NCBI RefSeq assembly: GCF_023898865.1
Contig: NZ_JAGSOV010000015.1
Location: forward strand, 1-64,000
Length of the DNA stretch: 64,000 nt
Source: Pseudonocardia humida
Lineage (GTDB): Bacteria; Actinomycetota; Actinomycetes; Mycobacteriales; Pseudonocardiaceae
Reading direction: 5' to 3'
The translations under genes and the position numbers were made by a program. The notes beneath the pieces are model-generated. The model saw nothing but the letters and a program-made list of their open reading frames with translations, was not told where the DNA came from and made no database searches. Below, piece after piece: positions 16,539-24,673 of the stretch. The number at the start of each line of letters is the position of its first letter. Within the stretch, counting starts at the first letter, position 1.

Positions 16539-17609
16539 TCAGACATCAGGTGAGAATCGCACCCCGTGCGGCGGCAGCACCACATCGGGCCACACCCGCA
16601 CGCCCTCGCGCAGCTCGCAGTGCGCGCCGATGACGGCACGGTCGCCCACCACGGTGTCGTTGACCAGCGCGCCGTCCTCGACGCGCGCCCCGGCGCCGAT
16701 GACGGAGTGCTCCACCACGGCGCCCTCGCCGATCACGGCGCCGTCGAACAGCATCGCGCCCTCGACCCGCGCCCCGGCGCCGATCCGCACGCCGCGCCCG
16801 ACCGTGGTGCCGCCGAACACGAACGCCTCCGGGTCGACGACGGCGTCGGCCAGGACGAGCGCCTCGCCGGTGCCGCCGGGCAGCGCGTCGGACGGGGCCA
16901 CGCCGCGGACCAGGTCGGCCGAGCCGTGCACGAGGTCGGCGGGGGTGCCCATGTCGCGCCAGTAGGCGTTGTCGACGTGCCCGGACACCCGCGCCCCCGC
17001 GGCCAGCAGCCCCGGGAACGTCTCGCGCTCGACCGACACCGGCCTGCCCTCCGGGATCGAGTCGATCACCGAGCGGCGGAAGACGTAGCACCCGGCGTTG
17101 ATCTGGTCGGTCGGCGGGTCCTCGGTCTTCTCCAGGAACTCCAGCACCTGCCCCGACGCGTCGGTCGGCACGCAGCCGTACGCGCGCGGGTCCTGCACCT
17201 TCACCAGGTGCAGGGTGACGTCGGCCGAGGTGTCGCGGTGGGTCCTCACGACGGCGTTCAGGTCGGTGCCGGCGAGCACGTCGCCGTTGAACACCAGGAC
17301 GTCGTCGGTGGTCAGGTGCTTGGCCACGTTGCGGATGCCGCCGCCGGTGCCCAGCGGCTGGTCCTCCACCACGTACTCGATCTCCATGTCGAACCGGGAG
17401 CCGTCGCCGAAGTAGTCGGAGAACGTCTCGGCCAGGTAGGAGGTCCCGAGCACGACCCGGCGGACACCTGCGGACCGGATCCGCGACAGCAGGTGGGCCA
17501 GGAACGGCACTCCGGCGGTCGGCAGCATCGGCTTGGGCGCGGACAGGGTCAGCGGGCGCAGGCGGGTGCCCTTCCCACCCACCAGCACCACGGCCTCGAC
17601 GTCGTCCAA
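16539..17609 (-). CDS. manC: Sugar-1-phosphate nucleotidyltransferase, mannose-1-P guanylyltransferase type
   Basis: A 356-residue two-domain enzyme making GDP-mannose (or another NDP-sugar) from the hexose-1-phosphate. N-terminal nucleotidyltransferase domain: VVLVGGKGTRLRPLT (signature loop), APKPMLP, VFNGDVLAG (metal-binding D), and GTPADLVHG. C-terminal left-handed beta helix: repeats such as AVIGEGAVVEHSVIGAGARV. It corresponds to Rv3264c by position before wbbL. The TTG at 17609 is chosen because GGAGG lies 7 nt upstream; a second TTG immediately before it is possible. It shares a leftward operon with wbbL. Confidence 0.93.
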   Translation of the reverse strand: MDDVEAVVLVGGKGTRLRPLTLSAPKPMLPTAGVPFLAHLLSRIRSAGVRRVVLGTSYLAETFSDYFGDGSRFDMEIEYVVEDQPLGTGGGIRNVAKHLTTDDVLVFNGDVLAGTDLNAVVRTHRDTSADVTLHLVKVQDPRAYGCVPTDASGQVLEFLEKTEDPPTDQINAGCYVFRRSVIDSIPEGRPVSVERETFPGLLAAGARVSGHVDNAYWRDMGTPADLVHGSADLVRGVAPSDALPGGTGEALVLADAVVDPEAFVFGGTTVGRGVRIGAGARVEGAMLFDGAVIGEGAVVEHSVIGAGARVEDGALVNDTVVGDRAVIGAHCELREGVRVWPDVVLPPHGVRFSPDV

Positions 17610-17635
17610 CAAAGGTCCTCCCCGAACGTTCCTCG

Positions 17636-18394
17636 TCAGCTGCGCGGCCCGCGCCCGGCGAGCCCCAGCAGCGCCCGCGCCACCGCGGGACTCCGGTCGT
17701 GCACGTAACGTCGTCGCGCGGCCACCGGGTGTTCCGGGGAGCCGTGCTCCGAAGGGTGGACCGTGGCCACGGCCGCCGGCACCCGCAGGGTCAGCCACCC
17801 GGCTCTGGCCAGTCTGGCGCCCAGGTCGACGTCGTCGAACGCGTCGACGTAGCGGGGGTCGAAGCCGTCCACCGAGTCGAGCGCGGTCCGGCGCAGCAGC
17901 AGGCACGACGCCGGCAGCCAGCCGACCACGCCACCCGTCGGCGGGGTCGCGGATTCCCGCCCGAGCAGCACCCGCCCCGCGCTCGGCACGTCGCCGCCCC
18001 CGCCGACCGGCCGACCCGACGGGTCGACCAGCGCGGGCCCGACGGCCCCGGCGCGCGGCACCACGGCCGCGAGCAGCGCGTCCAGCGCGCCGGGCGCCCA
18101 CTCGACCTCCGGCGCGGCCAGCGCCACCCAGCCGACGGCGGGGTCGAGCCCGGCGACGGCCCGGTTGACCGCCGCGGCCCGCCCGACGTCCTCGCCGAGC
18201 CGCAGCACCTCGACGGCGGGCGCCGTCACGGTCGCCCCCGTGCCGCTGTCCGCCACGACGACCCGCGCCGGTCGGGCGGTCGCCGCGGGCACCGACCGGA
18301 TGAGCCGGTCGAGCGCCGGCGGATCGGGCCACGGGCGCAGCACCGTCACGACGACGAGGTCGTCGCCGTAGCTCGTGATCGGGTCCCCGCGCAC
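17636..18394 (-). CDS. wbbL: GT2-family glycosyltransferase, WbbL-like rhamnosyltransferase
   Basis: A 252-residue family 2 glycosyltransferase. LVVVTVLRPWPDPPALDRLI is the N-terminal Rossmann strand, ADSGT the nucleotide-binding aspartate, NRAVAGL the helix before the metal site (APEVEW in place of the DxD), and VDAFDDVDLGARLARAGW the acceptor ED-type motif. By position next to manC it matches Rv3265c (WbbL1), which adds rhamnose to decaprenyl-PP-GlcNAc to make the arabinogalactan linker. The GTG at 18394 is preferred because TAGGGT lies 7 nt upstream, whereas the upstream GTG at 18403 overlaps that box. Confidence 0.88.
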   Translation of the reverse strand: MRGDPITSYGDDLVVVTVLRPWPDPPALDRLIRSVPAATARPARVVVADSGTGATVTAPAVEVLRLGEDVGRAAAVNRAVAGLDPAVGWVALAAPEVEWAPGALDALLAAVVPRAGAVGPALVDPSGRPVGGGGDVPSAGRVLLGRESATPPTGGVVGWLPASCLLLRRTALDSVDGFDPRYVDAFDDVDLGARLARAGWLTLRVPAAVATVHPSEHGSPEHPVAARRRYVHDRSPAVARALLGLAGRGPRS

Positions 18395-18401
18395 TTCGGG
18401 C

Positions 18402-18407
18402 ACCCTA
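18402..18407 (-). promoter_or_regulatory. -10 box (TAGGGT) of wbbL-manC operon
   Basis: Minus-strand TAGGGT, seven bases upstream of the GTG at 18394. Confidence 0.6.
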
Positions 18408-18592
18408 GGGCATGTCGGGCGGGCACCCTCCGGGCGCGTCCGGTCGCGCCCCGCGGAACCGGGTGTCGACGGGCGTTCCCCCGAGGCGCCGTCCCCGCGG
18501 TTCACGACTCCGAGACCACACCGCAACCGGTCGAGCCATGGTCAACGACCGTTCGGCGGGCGAGACTGCGCTCATCAGTTGAGGGAGGAACC

Positions 18593-19735
18593 GTGGGAAC
18601 CCTGCGCAAGACGGCCATGGCCATGGCCGTCATCCCGCTGCTCGTCATCGCGGCCTGCGGCACGCCCGCCCCACCGCCACCGGCGTCCGGTGGCGGGTCC
18701 GGCGACGCGCCCGCCGCGGCCACCGCCACCTCCGCCGCCGAGGCGGGCGGCATGGACGCGCTGATCGCCGCGGCCAAGGACGAGGGCACCCTCAACGTCA
18801 TCGCGCTGCCGCCCGACTGGGCCAACTACGGCGAGCTGATCTCGACGTTCGAGAGCAAGTACGGCATCGAGGTCGACTCCCAGCAGCCCGACGCGAACAG
18901 CCAGCAGGAGATCGACGCGGCCAAGCAGCTCAGCGGCCAGGACCGCGCGCCGGACGTGTTCGACCTGGGCAGCGCCGTCGCGCTGGCGAACACCGACATG
19001 TTCGCGCCGTACAAGGTCGAGGCCTTCGACGACATCCGCGACGACCTCAAGGAGCCCACCGGGCTCTGGGTCAGCGACTACACCGGCTACATGTCGATCG
19101 GCTACGACGCGGGCAAGGTCCCGGCCCCGACGACCGTCGCCGACCTGCTCAAGCCCGAGTACGCCGGCAAGGTGGCCCTCAACGGCGACCCGACCCAGGC
19201 CGGGGCCGGCTTCAACGGCGTGCTGATGGCCGCGCTGAGCAACGGCGGCTCGGCCGACGACATCGCCCCGGGCGTGGAGTTCTTCCGCCAGCTCAAGGCG
19301 GCCGGCAACCTGCTGCCGGTCGACCCGACCCCGGCCACCATCGAGTCCGGCCAGACCCCGGTCGTCATCGACTGGGACTACACGAACGCCGCCCAGACCA
19401 CCGCGCTGGCCGGCAAGGTCGACTGGAAGGTCGTCGTGCCGGAGGGCGCGGTCGTGGCCTCCTACTACATCCAGGCCATCAACAAGGACGCCCCGCACCC
19501 GGCCGCGGCCCGGCTCTGGCAGGAGTTCCTGTACTCCCCGGAGGGCCAGAACCTCTGGCTCAAGGGCTTCGCCCGCCCCGTGCTGGCCGAGAAGATGGCG
19601 GCCGACGGCACGATCGACCAGGCCGCGTTCGCCGCGCTGCCGCCGGCCACCGGCGAGGCGGTGGTGCTCACCGAGGAGCAGCAGACCAAGGCCCAGGAGT
19701 ACCTGAAGGCCAACTGGCAGCAGGCCGTCGGCTGA
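18593..19735 (+). CDS. ABC transporter substrate-binding lipoprotein
   Basis: A 380-residue extracellular solute-binding protein. The signal peptide (MGTLRKTAMAMAVIPLLVIA) ends at the lipobox VIAAC with Cys at about residue 23, followed by a proline/glycine/alanine linker. The mature fold (LNVIALPPDWANYGELIST, DVFDLGSAVALAN, TGYMSIGYDAGKVPAP, VVIDWDYTNAAQT) matches class that binds spermidine/putrescine, Fe3+ or 2-aminoethylphosphonate. The GTG follows GGGAGG. First gene of a four-gene importer. The substrate is not fixed by sequence alone; a polyamine or phosphonate is my best guess. Confidence 0.92.
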   Translation: MGTLRKTAMAMAVIPLLVIAACGTPAPPPPASGGGSGDAPAAATATSAAEAGGMDALIAAAKDEGTLNVIALPPDWANYGELISTFESKYGIEVDSQQPDANSQQEIDAAKQLSGQDRAPDVFDLGSAVALANTDMFAPYKVEAFDDIRDDLKEPTGLWVSDYTGYMSIGYDAGKVPAPTTVADLLKPEYAGKVALNGDPTQAGAGFNGVLMAALSNGGSADDIAPGVEFFRQLKAAGNLLPVDPTPATIESGQTPVVIDWDYTNAAQTTALAGKVDWKVVVPEGAVVASYYIQAINKDAPHPAAARLWQEFLYSPEGQNLWLKGFARPVLAEKMAADGTIDQAAFAALPPATGEAVVLTEEQQTKAQEYLKANWQQAVG

Positions 19736-19742
19736 CCAGCCG

Positions 19743-20663
19743 ATGACCGACATGCTGGCGCCCGCGCCGGCTCGGACCCGACCGACCGGCTCCGCCACCC
19801 GGCGCGGGGCCGGTCGTCGGCTCACCGCCTACCTCGGGGTGCTGCCGTTCCTGGCGTTCGTCACGGTGTTCCTGCTGTGGCCCACCTACATCGTGGTCAC
19901 CGGCGCCTTCCAGGACGACCTGGGGCGGTTCACGCTGTCCAACATCCAGGCCGTGGTCAGCGGCCCGGCCTACCTCGACTCGTTCCTGGTGTCGATCGGG
20001 CTGTCGCTGGTCACCGCCGTGCTCGGGGCCGTCTTCGGCGCGCTGCTGGCGTGGGCGGTGGCCGAGGGCAGGCCCGACGGGCTGCTGCGCCGCTGCGTGG
20101 TCGCGGCCAGCGGCGTGCTGGCCCAGTTCGGCGGGGTCATGCTGGCCTTCGCGTTCCTGGCCACGTTCGGCTTCAACGGGTTCGTCACCCTGCTGCTGGC
20201 CGACACCCTCGGCATCGACCCGCTCTCGGGCGGCGGCTGGATCTACGGCTTCGCCGGGCTGGCCGTGGTCTACACCTACTTCCAGATCCCGCTGATGCTG
20301 ATCGTGTTCCTGCCCGCGCTGGAGGGCCTCAAGCCGCAGTGGCGGGAGGCGTCGGACAGCCTCGGCGGCTCCGGCTGGGCCTACTGGCGCCACGTCGGCG
20401 GGCCGATCCTGGCGCCCGGCTTCGCCGGTGCGGCGCTGCTGCTGTTCGCCAACGCCTTCTCCGCCTACGCCACCGCCGCCGCCCTGATCAGCCAGGGCAG
20501 CCCGCTCGTGCCGCTGCAGATCCGCAGCGCACTGACCAGCGAGGTCGTCCTCGGGCAGGCCAACGTGGGCAAGGCGCTGGCCCTCGGGATGGTGATCGTG
20601 GTCGCGGTGGTCATGACGCTGTACGCGCTGCTGCAGCGGAGGACGTCGAAATGGCTGCGGTGA
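19743..20663 (+). CDS. ABC transporter permease 1 (PotB/PhnU type)
   Basis: A 306-residue inner-membrane permease with about six to seven transmembrane helices. The cytoplasmic EAA loop that contacts the ATPase is visible as EASDSLGGSGWAYWRHVGGPI near residues 205-225. Starts 7 nt after the binding-protein stop, and its 3' end overlaps the second permease by 13 nt, so the two are coupled. Together they form a heterodimeric channel. Confidence 0.93.
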   Translation: MTDMLAPAPARTRPTGSATRRGAGRRLTAYLGVLPFLAFVTVFLLWPTYIVVTGAFQDDLGRFTLSNIQAVVSGPAYLDSFLVSIGLSLVTAVLGAVFGALLAWAVAEGRPDGLLRRCVVAASGVLAQFGGVMLAFAFLATFGFNGFVTLLLADTLGIDPLSGGGWIYGFAGLAVVYTYFQIPLMLIVFLPALEGLKPQWREASDSLGGSGWAYWRHVGGPILAPGFAGAALLLFANAFSAYATAAALISQGSPLVPLQIRSALTSEVVLGQANVGKALALGMVIVVAVVMTLYALLQRRTSKWLR

Positions 20664-21481
20664 CCCGGACCCGCGGCAGCCGGTGGGTCCTGCGTTGGCT
20701 GGTGCTGGTGGTCGTCGCGATCTACCTGCTGCTGCCGCTGCTGGCGATGGTGGAGTTCTCCACCCGCGGCGCGGGCGGCACCCGCTCGCTGGACGCCTGG
20801 CGCGGCATCGGCGAGGACGACGACCTGGTCGGCTCCATCGTCGCCTCGGTCGAGCTGGCCGCGCTGACCGTCGTCGGGATGCTGGTGCTGCTGGTGCCCA
20901 CGATGACCTGGGTGCACCTGCGGGTGCCCGCGATGCGCCGGGTCGTGGAGTTCATCTGCCTGCTGCCGCTGACGATCCCGGCGATCGTGCTGGTGGTGGG
21001 CGTGGCCCCGATCTACGCCTGGGTGACCTACCTGGTCGGCGACTCGGCGCTCACCCTGACCTTCGTCTACGTCGTCCTGGTGCTGCCCTACGCCTACCGG
21101 GCCATCGACGGCGGCCTGGGCGCGATCGACATCGTGACGCTGTCCGAGGCCGCGCGCAGCCTGGGCTCGTCGTGGTTCCAGGTGCTGGTCAGGGTGATCA
21201 TCCCGAACATCCGCGGCGCGCTGATCTCGGCCTCGGTGGTGTCGATCGCGCTGGTGCTGGGCGAGTTCACCATCGCGTCGCTGCTCAACTTCGACACCGT
21301 GCAGGTGGTCATCAACCTGCTGGGCAAGCGCAACGCCGGGATCGCCGTCGCGGTCTCGGTCGCCGCGCTGCTGTTCGCGTTCGTCCTGCTGGTGGTGGTG
21401 GCCTACCTGGAGCCCCGGCGCCGCGACGCGCAGGAGGACGACACCACCGCCGTCCCGGCCCCCCAGGAGGCCCGTTCATGA
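20651..21481 (+). CDS. ABC transporter permease 2 (PotC/PhnV type)
   Basis: A 276-residue permease with about six transmembrane helices, slightly shorter than permease 1. EAA motif: EAARSLGSSWFQVLVRVIIP (approximately residues 172-191). The hydrophilic tail (PRRRDAQEDDTTAVPAPQ) is cytoplasmic. Its stop overlaps the ATPase start by 4 nt (ATGA). Pairs with the preceding permease. Confidence 0.93.
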   Translation: MAAVTRTRGSRWVLRWLVLVVVAIYLLLPLLAMVEFSTRGAGGTRSLDAWRGIGEDDDLVGSIVASVELAALTVVGMLVLLVPTMTWVHLRVPAMRRVVEFICLLPLTIPAIVLVVGVAPIYAWVTYLVGDSALTLTFVYVVLVLPYAYRAIDGGLGAIDIVTLSEAARSLGSSWFQVLVRVIIPNIRGALISASVVSIALVLGEFTIASLLNFDTVQVVINLLGKRNAGIAVAVSVAALLFAFVLLVVVAYLEPRRRDAQEDDTTAVPAPQEARS

Positions 21482-22563
21482 CCTCGCGGACCGACTCCCC
21501 GACGACCACGTCGGAGCCGCCCGCGCCGGGCGGCGGCGTCGAGGTGCGGCTGGTCGACCTGCGCCGCAGCTACGGCTCCGTGCACGCGCTCGACGGCCTG
21601 TCGCTCGACCTGGAGCCCGGCGAGCTCGTCGCCCTGCTCGGGCCGTCGGGCTGCGGCAAGACCACCGCCCTGCGCGCGCTGGCCGGGCTGGAGGAGCTCG
21701 ACTCCGGCACGGTGATGGTCGACGGCAAGGACACCACCCGGGTGAGCGCCCACCGGCGCAACATGGGGATGGTCTTCCAGGCCTACAGCCTGTTCCCGAA
21801 CATGACCGCGCGCGACAACGTGGGCTACGGCCTGCGCCTGCGCAGGACGGCCGCGGCGGCCCGCCGCCGTCGCGCCGACGAGCTGCTGGAGCTGGTCGGC
21901 CTGGGCACCCACGCCACCCGCTACCCCCACCAGCTCTCCGGCGGCCAGCAGCAGCGCGTCGCGCTGGCCAGGGCGCTGGCCATCGCCCCGCAGGTGCTGC
22001 TGCTCGACGAGCCGCTGTCCGCGCTGGACGCCAAGGTCCGCGCCCAGCTGCGCGACGAGATCCGCCGCGTCCAGCGCGAGGTCGGCACCACCACCCTGTT
22101 CGTCACCCACGACCAGGAGGAGGCGCTGGCGATGGCCGACCGGGTCGGCGTGATGTCGGCCGGGCAGCTCCAGCAGATCGCGCCGCCCGCCGAGCTGTAC
22201 GAGCGGCCGCGCACGGCGTTCGTCGCCGAGTTCGTCGGCCTGACCAACCGCATCCCCGGCACCGCCACGGACGGCCGCGCACAGGTGCTGGGCACCGCCG
22301 TTCCGCTGCTGGAGGGCTCGGCGACCAGCGGCTCGGTGACGGTGCTGGTGCGACCGGAGTCGATCGAGGTCGCTCCCGACGAGCAGGGCAACGGTCGGGT
22401 GATCGCCCCGACCTACCTCGGCTCGCTGGGGCGCGTGCAGGTGCGGTTGCACGACGACTCGGTGGTGCTGGCCCAGGTGGCCAGCCACCAGGCGACCGAG
22501 CTGACCCCGGGCACCCCCGTCCGCGTCACCGTCCGCCCCACCCCCGTCCTCGCCATCGCCTGA
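21478..22563 (+). CDS. ABC transporter ATP-binding protein (PotA-like, TOBE domain)
   Basis: A 361-residue ATPase driving the importer. Walker A is GPSGCGKT, the Q-loop is VFQAYSLFPNM, the signature is LSGGQQQRVALARALA, Walker B is VLLLDEPLSALD and the H-loop is VTHDQEEAL. From about residue 250 a regulatory C-terminal TOBE-type domain follows (VTVLVRPESIEVAPDEQG), as in PotA/MalK/FbpC proteins. The N-terminal 20 residues are a Ser/Thr/Pro-rich extension. The last gene of the operon, facing the TPR gene across a hairpin element. Confidence 0.95.
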   Translation: MTSRTDSPTTTSEPPAPGGGVEVRLVDLRRSYGSVHALDGLSLDLEPGELVALLGPSGCGKTTALRALAGLEELDSGTVMVDGKDTTRVSAHRRNMGMVFQAYSLFPNMTARDNVGYGLRLRRTAAAARRRRADELLELVGLGTHATRYPHQLSGGQQQRVALARALAIAPQVLLLDEPLSALDAKVRAQLRDEIRRVQREVGTTTLFVTHDQEEALAMADRVGVMSAGQLQQIAPPAELYERPRTAFVAEFVGLTNRIPGTATDGRAQVLGTAVPLLEGSATSGSVTVLVRPESIEVAPDEQGNGRVIAPTYLGSLGRVQVRLHDDSVVLAQVASHQATELTPGTPVRVTVRPTPVLAIA

Positions 22564-22595
22564 CCCCGCCCCCCGCCCCCCGCCCCCCGCCCCCT

Positions 22596-22673
22596 CCCCG
22601 TCGAGAACGAACCTGTTGTCGTTTGGACCGGTCCAACACGACGACTCCGACGACAAGTTCGTTCTCGACGGGG
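22596..22673. repeat. Intergenic repeat element, copy B, terminator-like
   Basis: Two arms, CCCCGTCGAGAACGAAC (22596-22612) and its exact complement (22657-22673), pair over 17 bp and continue imperfectly. The loop carries the palindrome TTGGACCGGTCCAA (22623-22636). The left arm plus palindrome matches, in inverted orientation, positions 12-52. Located between the convergent ABC ATPase and TPR genes. Confidence 0.8.
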
Positions 22674-23639
22674 TCAGTCGTCGGTGGGGTCGCCGCCGTC
22701 GAGCTCGATGAGCGTGCCCATGGCGTCGGCGTCGCCGGAGTCGGCCGCGTGCTGCAGGTACCAGCGCGCCTCCTCGCGGCGGCCGGCCTCCACCAGGAAG
22801 TGGCCCAGCGTGGAGGCCCAGTTGGGCTCGGAGTGGCGCTGCGCCTCCCGGAACTCCGCCTCCGCGCCGACCGCGTCGCCCCGGGCGGACAGCAGGAACT
22901 GCCCGTAGGCGGTGTGCGCGCGCAGCCCGCCCAGCTCACACGCGCGCCGGTAGTAGGCCTCGGCCTCGTCGTGGCGCCCCTGGACGGCCCGCACGTCGGC
23001 CAGCGAGACGATCGTGTCGGGGCGGGTCTCGTCGGCGTAGGCCTCGGCGGCCTCGATGGCGGCCAGGGTGTCGCCGGACTCCAGGTAGAGCTGCACGAGG
23101 TTGGCCCCGGCCTGCGAGTCGCCCTGCTGGGCGGCCCAGGTGAGCACCTGCACCACCTCGCCCATGCGGTTCTGGTCGCGCAGCAGGATCGCCAGGTCGT
23201 TGGACGCGCTGACCTGGCCGTCGGACACGGCCATGCGGAAGGCGGCCTCGGCGCGTTCGTGGTCGCCGATGGCGGCCAGCGCGACGCCCAGCCGACCGGC
23301 GAAGCGGAGCTCGCCCTGCTCGACCATCGGGACGAGCCAGTCGACCAGGGGCTGCCATGCCCCGCTGTCGAGGTAGGCGCGGACCAGCAGGTCGGTGGCG
23401 GACGGCTCCCCGGTCGCGACGGCCTGGCGCAGCACCTCGACGGCGTCGACGGCGCGGCCGGTGTCGATCAGCGCGGCGCCCTCGGCCGAGAGCGGCTCGG
23501 ACAGCGGCAGCGGGCTCGGTTCGGTGATGGGGTCGTCCACCTCCGCGACGGGGACGGCGGGGGCCTCGGCGACGGACACCGGGGCGGCGGGCGCGGGCTC
23601 GGCGTGCTCCGGACCGGGGGTCGGAACGGGGGTGGTCAT
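22674..23639 (-). CDS. TPR/Sel1-like repeat protein
   Basis: A 321-residue soluble protein. The first 55 residues are low-complexity (Pro, Ala, Glu-rich). The rest is built from helical hairpin repeats of about 34-36 residues (GDHERAEAAFRMAVSDGQV, GDSQAGANLVQLYLESGDT, GRHDEAEAYYRRACELGGL, GRREEARWYLQHAADSGDA), typical of TPR or Sel1 solenoids that mediate protein contacts. No enzymatic domain. Partner not evident; transcribed in the same direction as the downstream-located but upstream-starting GT2 gene (53 bp between). Confidence 0.88.
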   Translation of the reverse strand: MTTPVPTPGPEHAEPAPAAPVSVAEAPAVPVAEVDDPITEPSPLPLSEPLSAEGAALIDTGRAVDAVEVLRQAVATGEPSATDLLVRAYLDSGAWQPLVDWLVPMVEQGELRFAGRLGVALAAIGDHERAEAAFRMAVSDGQVSASNDLAILLRDQNRMGEVVQVLTWAAQQGDSQAGANLVQLYLESGDTLAAIEAAEAYADETRPDTIVSLADVRAVQGRHDEAEAYYRRACELGGLRAHTAYGQFLLSARGDAVGAEAEFREAQRHSEPNWASTLGHFLVEAGRREEARWYLQHAADSGDADAMGTLIELDGGDPTDD

Positions 23640-23691
23640 CGTCAGCCCGCTTTCGTCGGGGGGTGGGTTCGTCCGCCCCGGGCGCCCCCCG

Positions 23692-24531
23692 TCACCTGCG
23701 GTAGGTCGCGATGACCATTCTGTACGCGATCCGGCGAATCCGCTCGGGGACGAGCCGGTATCCGCCACGCACGGCGACGTTGCGCAGGCACTGGCCGCGG
23801 GTGGTGAACCGCAGCCTGCGCAGGCGCCGCTGCAGCGCCAGCTCGGCGCGCAGCTGGCGCCAGCCGCCGCGGCGGGCGTAGGCGCCCGCCCCCACCCGGT
23901 ACTTGACCAGCGGTTCGGCCACGTTCGCGACCTTCGCGCCCGCCAGGATCATCTTGGCCCACAGGAGGTAGTCCTCCATGAGCGCGAAGTCCGTGTAGCC
24001 GCCGACCCCCCGCACCATCGACCGGCGGTAGACCACTGTCGGGTGGTTGAACGGGGAGGCCACCCGGGCGCGGGTGCGGATGTCCTCAGGGCGGGTCGGC
24101 GGAGTGCGGGTGCCGACGATGTCCTCGGAGTGCTCGTCGAACTCCAGCAGCCCGGACCCGACGATGTCGGCGCCCGCCTCGATGATCGGCACCTGCACCG
24201 CGAACCGGTGCGGCACGCTGATGTCGTCGGCGTCCATCCGGGCCACGACGTCGTGGCGGCAGCGGGCGAGCCCGGCGTCGAGCGCCATGCCCAGCCCGAC
24301 GTTGCGGTCCAGCTCGACCAGGTCGACGGGCACCGGGCTCTCCGCGACCAGCTCCTTGAGCCGCTGGGCGAGCGCCTCGGGCACGGGGCCGTCACGCACG
24401 ATGACGACCTGGTCAGGCGGACGGGTCTGCTCCGTGACGGTGGAGCGGAACGCCTCGCCGAGGTGGTCGGGGTCGTCACCGGCCCACACCGGCAGCAGGA
24501 GGGACAGCTGCTCGGGCAACTGGCGGCTCAC
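23692..24531 (-). CDS. GT2-family glycosyltransferase
   Basis: A 279-residue GT-A-fold transferase. SLLLPVWAGDDPDHLGEAF is the N-terminal strand, VVIVRDGP the nucleotide-binding region, RMDADDISVPHRF the DxD metal motif, and GVGGYTDFALMEDYLLWAK the acceptor/catalytic ED segment. It resembles rhamnosyl- and galactosyl-transferases of cell-wall polymers; the sugar is not predictable. In mycobacteria this position between wbbL and the LCP gene holds rmlD, so this gene appears to be a replacement. The GTG at 24531 is chosen from the domain start; a shorter alternative is not evident. Confidence 0.88.
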   Translation of the reverse strand: MSRQLPEQLSLLLPVWAGDDPDHLGEAFRSTVTEQTRPPDQVVIVRDGPVPEALAQRLKELVAESPVPVDLVELDRNVGLGMALDAGLARCRHDVVARMDADDISVPHRFAVQVPIIEAGADIVGSGLLEFDEHSEDIVGTRTPPTRPEDIRTRARVASPFNHPTVVYRRSMVRGVGGYTDFALMEDYLLWAKMILAGAKVANVAEPLVKYRVGAGAYARRGGWRQLRAELALQRRLRRLRFTTRGQCLRNVAVRGGYRLVPERIRRIAYRMVIATYRR

Positions 24532-24673
24532 CTCACCCTGGTCGCGGTCACGCTGGGTGCACGGTCCGCGGCGACGGCTGTCACCCGCGACACGCCACGG
24601 ACGCTGACCGACCGCGGGTGCGTGCTGCTGCACCCTAGGCCGACCCGGTAACGGCGGTCAGTGGAGGTACGAG

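Noticed and set aside
18395..18526. Longer N-terminus of the wbbL product from upstream starts
   Set aside because: The added residues are Arg/Pro-rich without homology, and the -10 box at 18402-18407 would lie inside the coding region.
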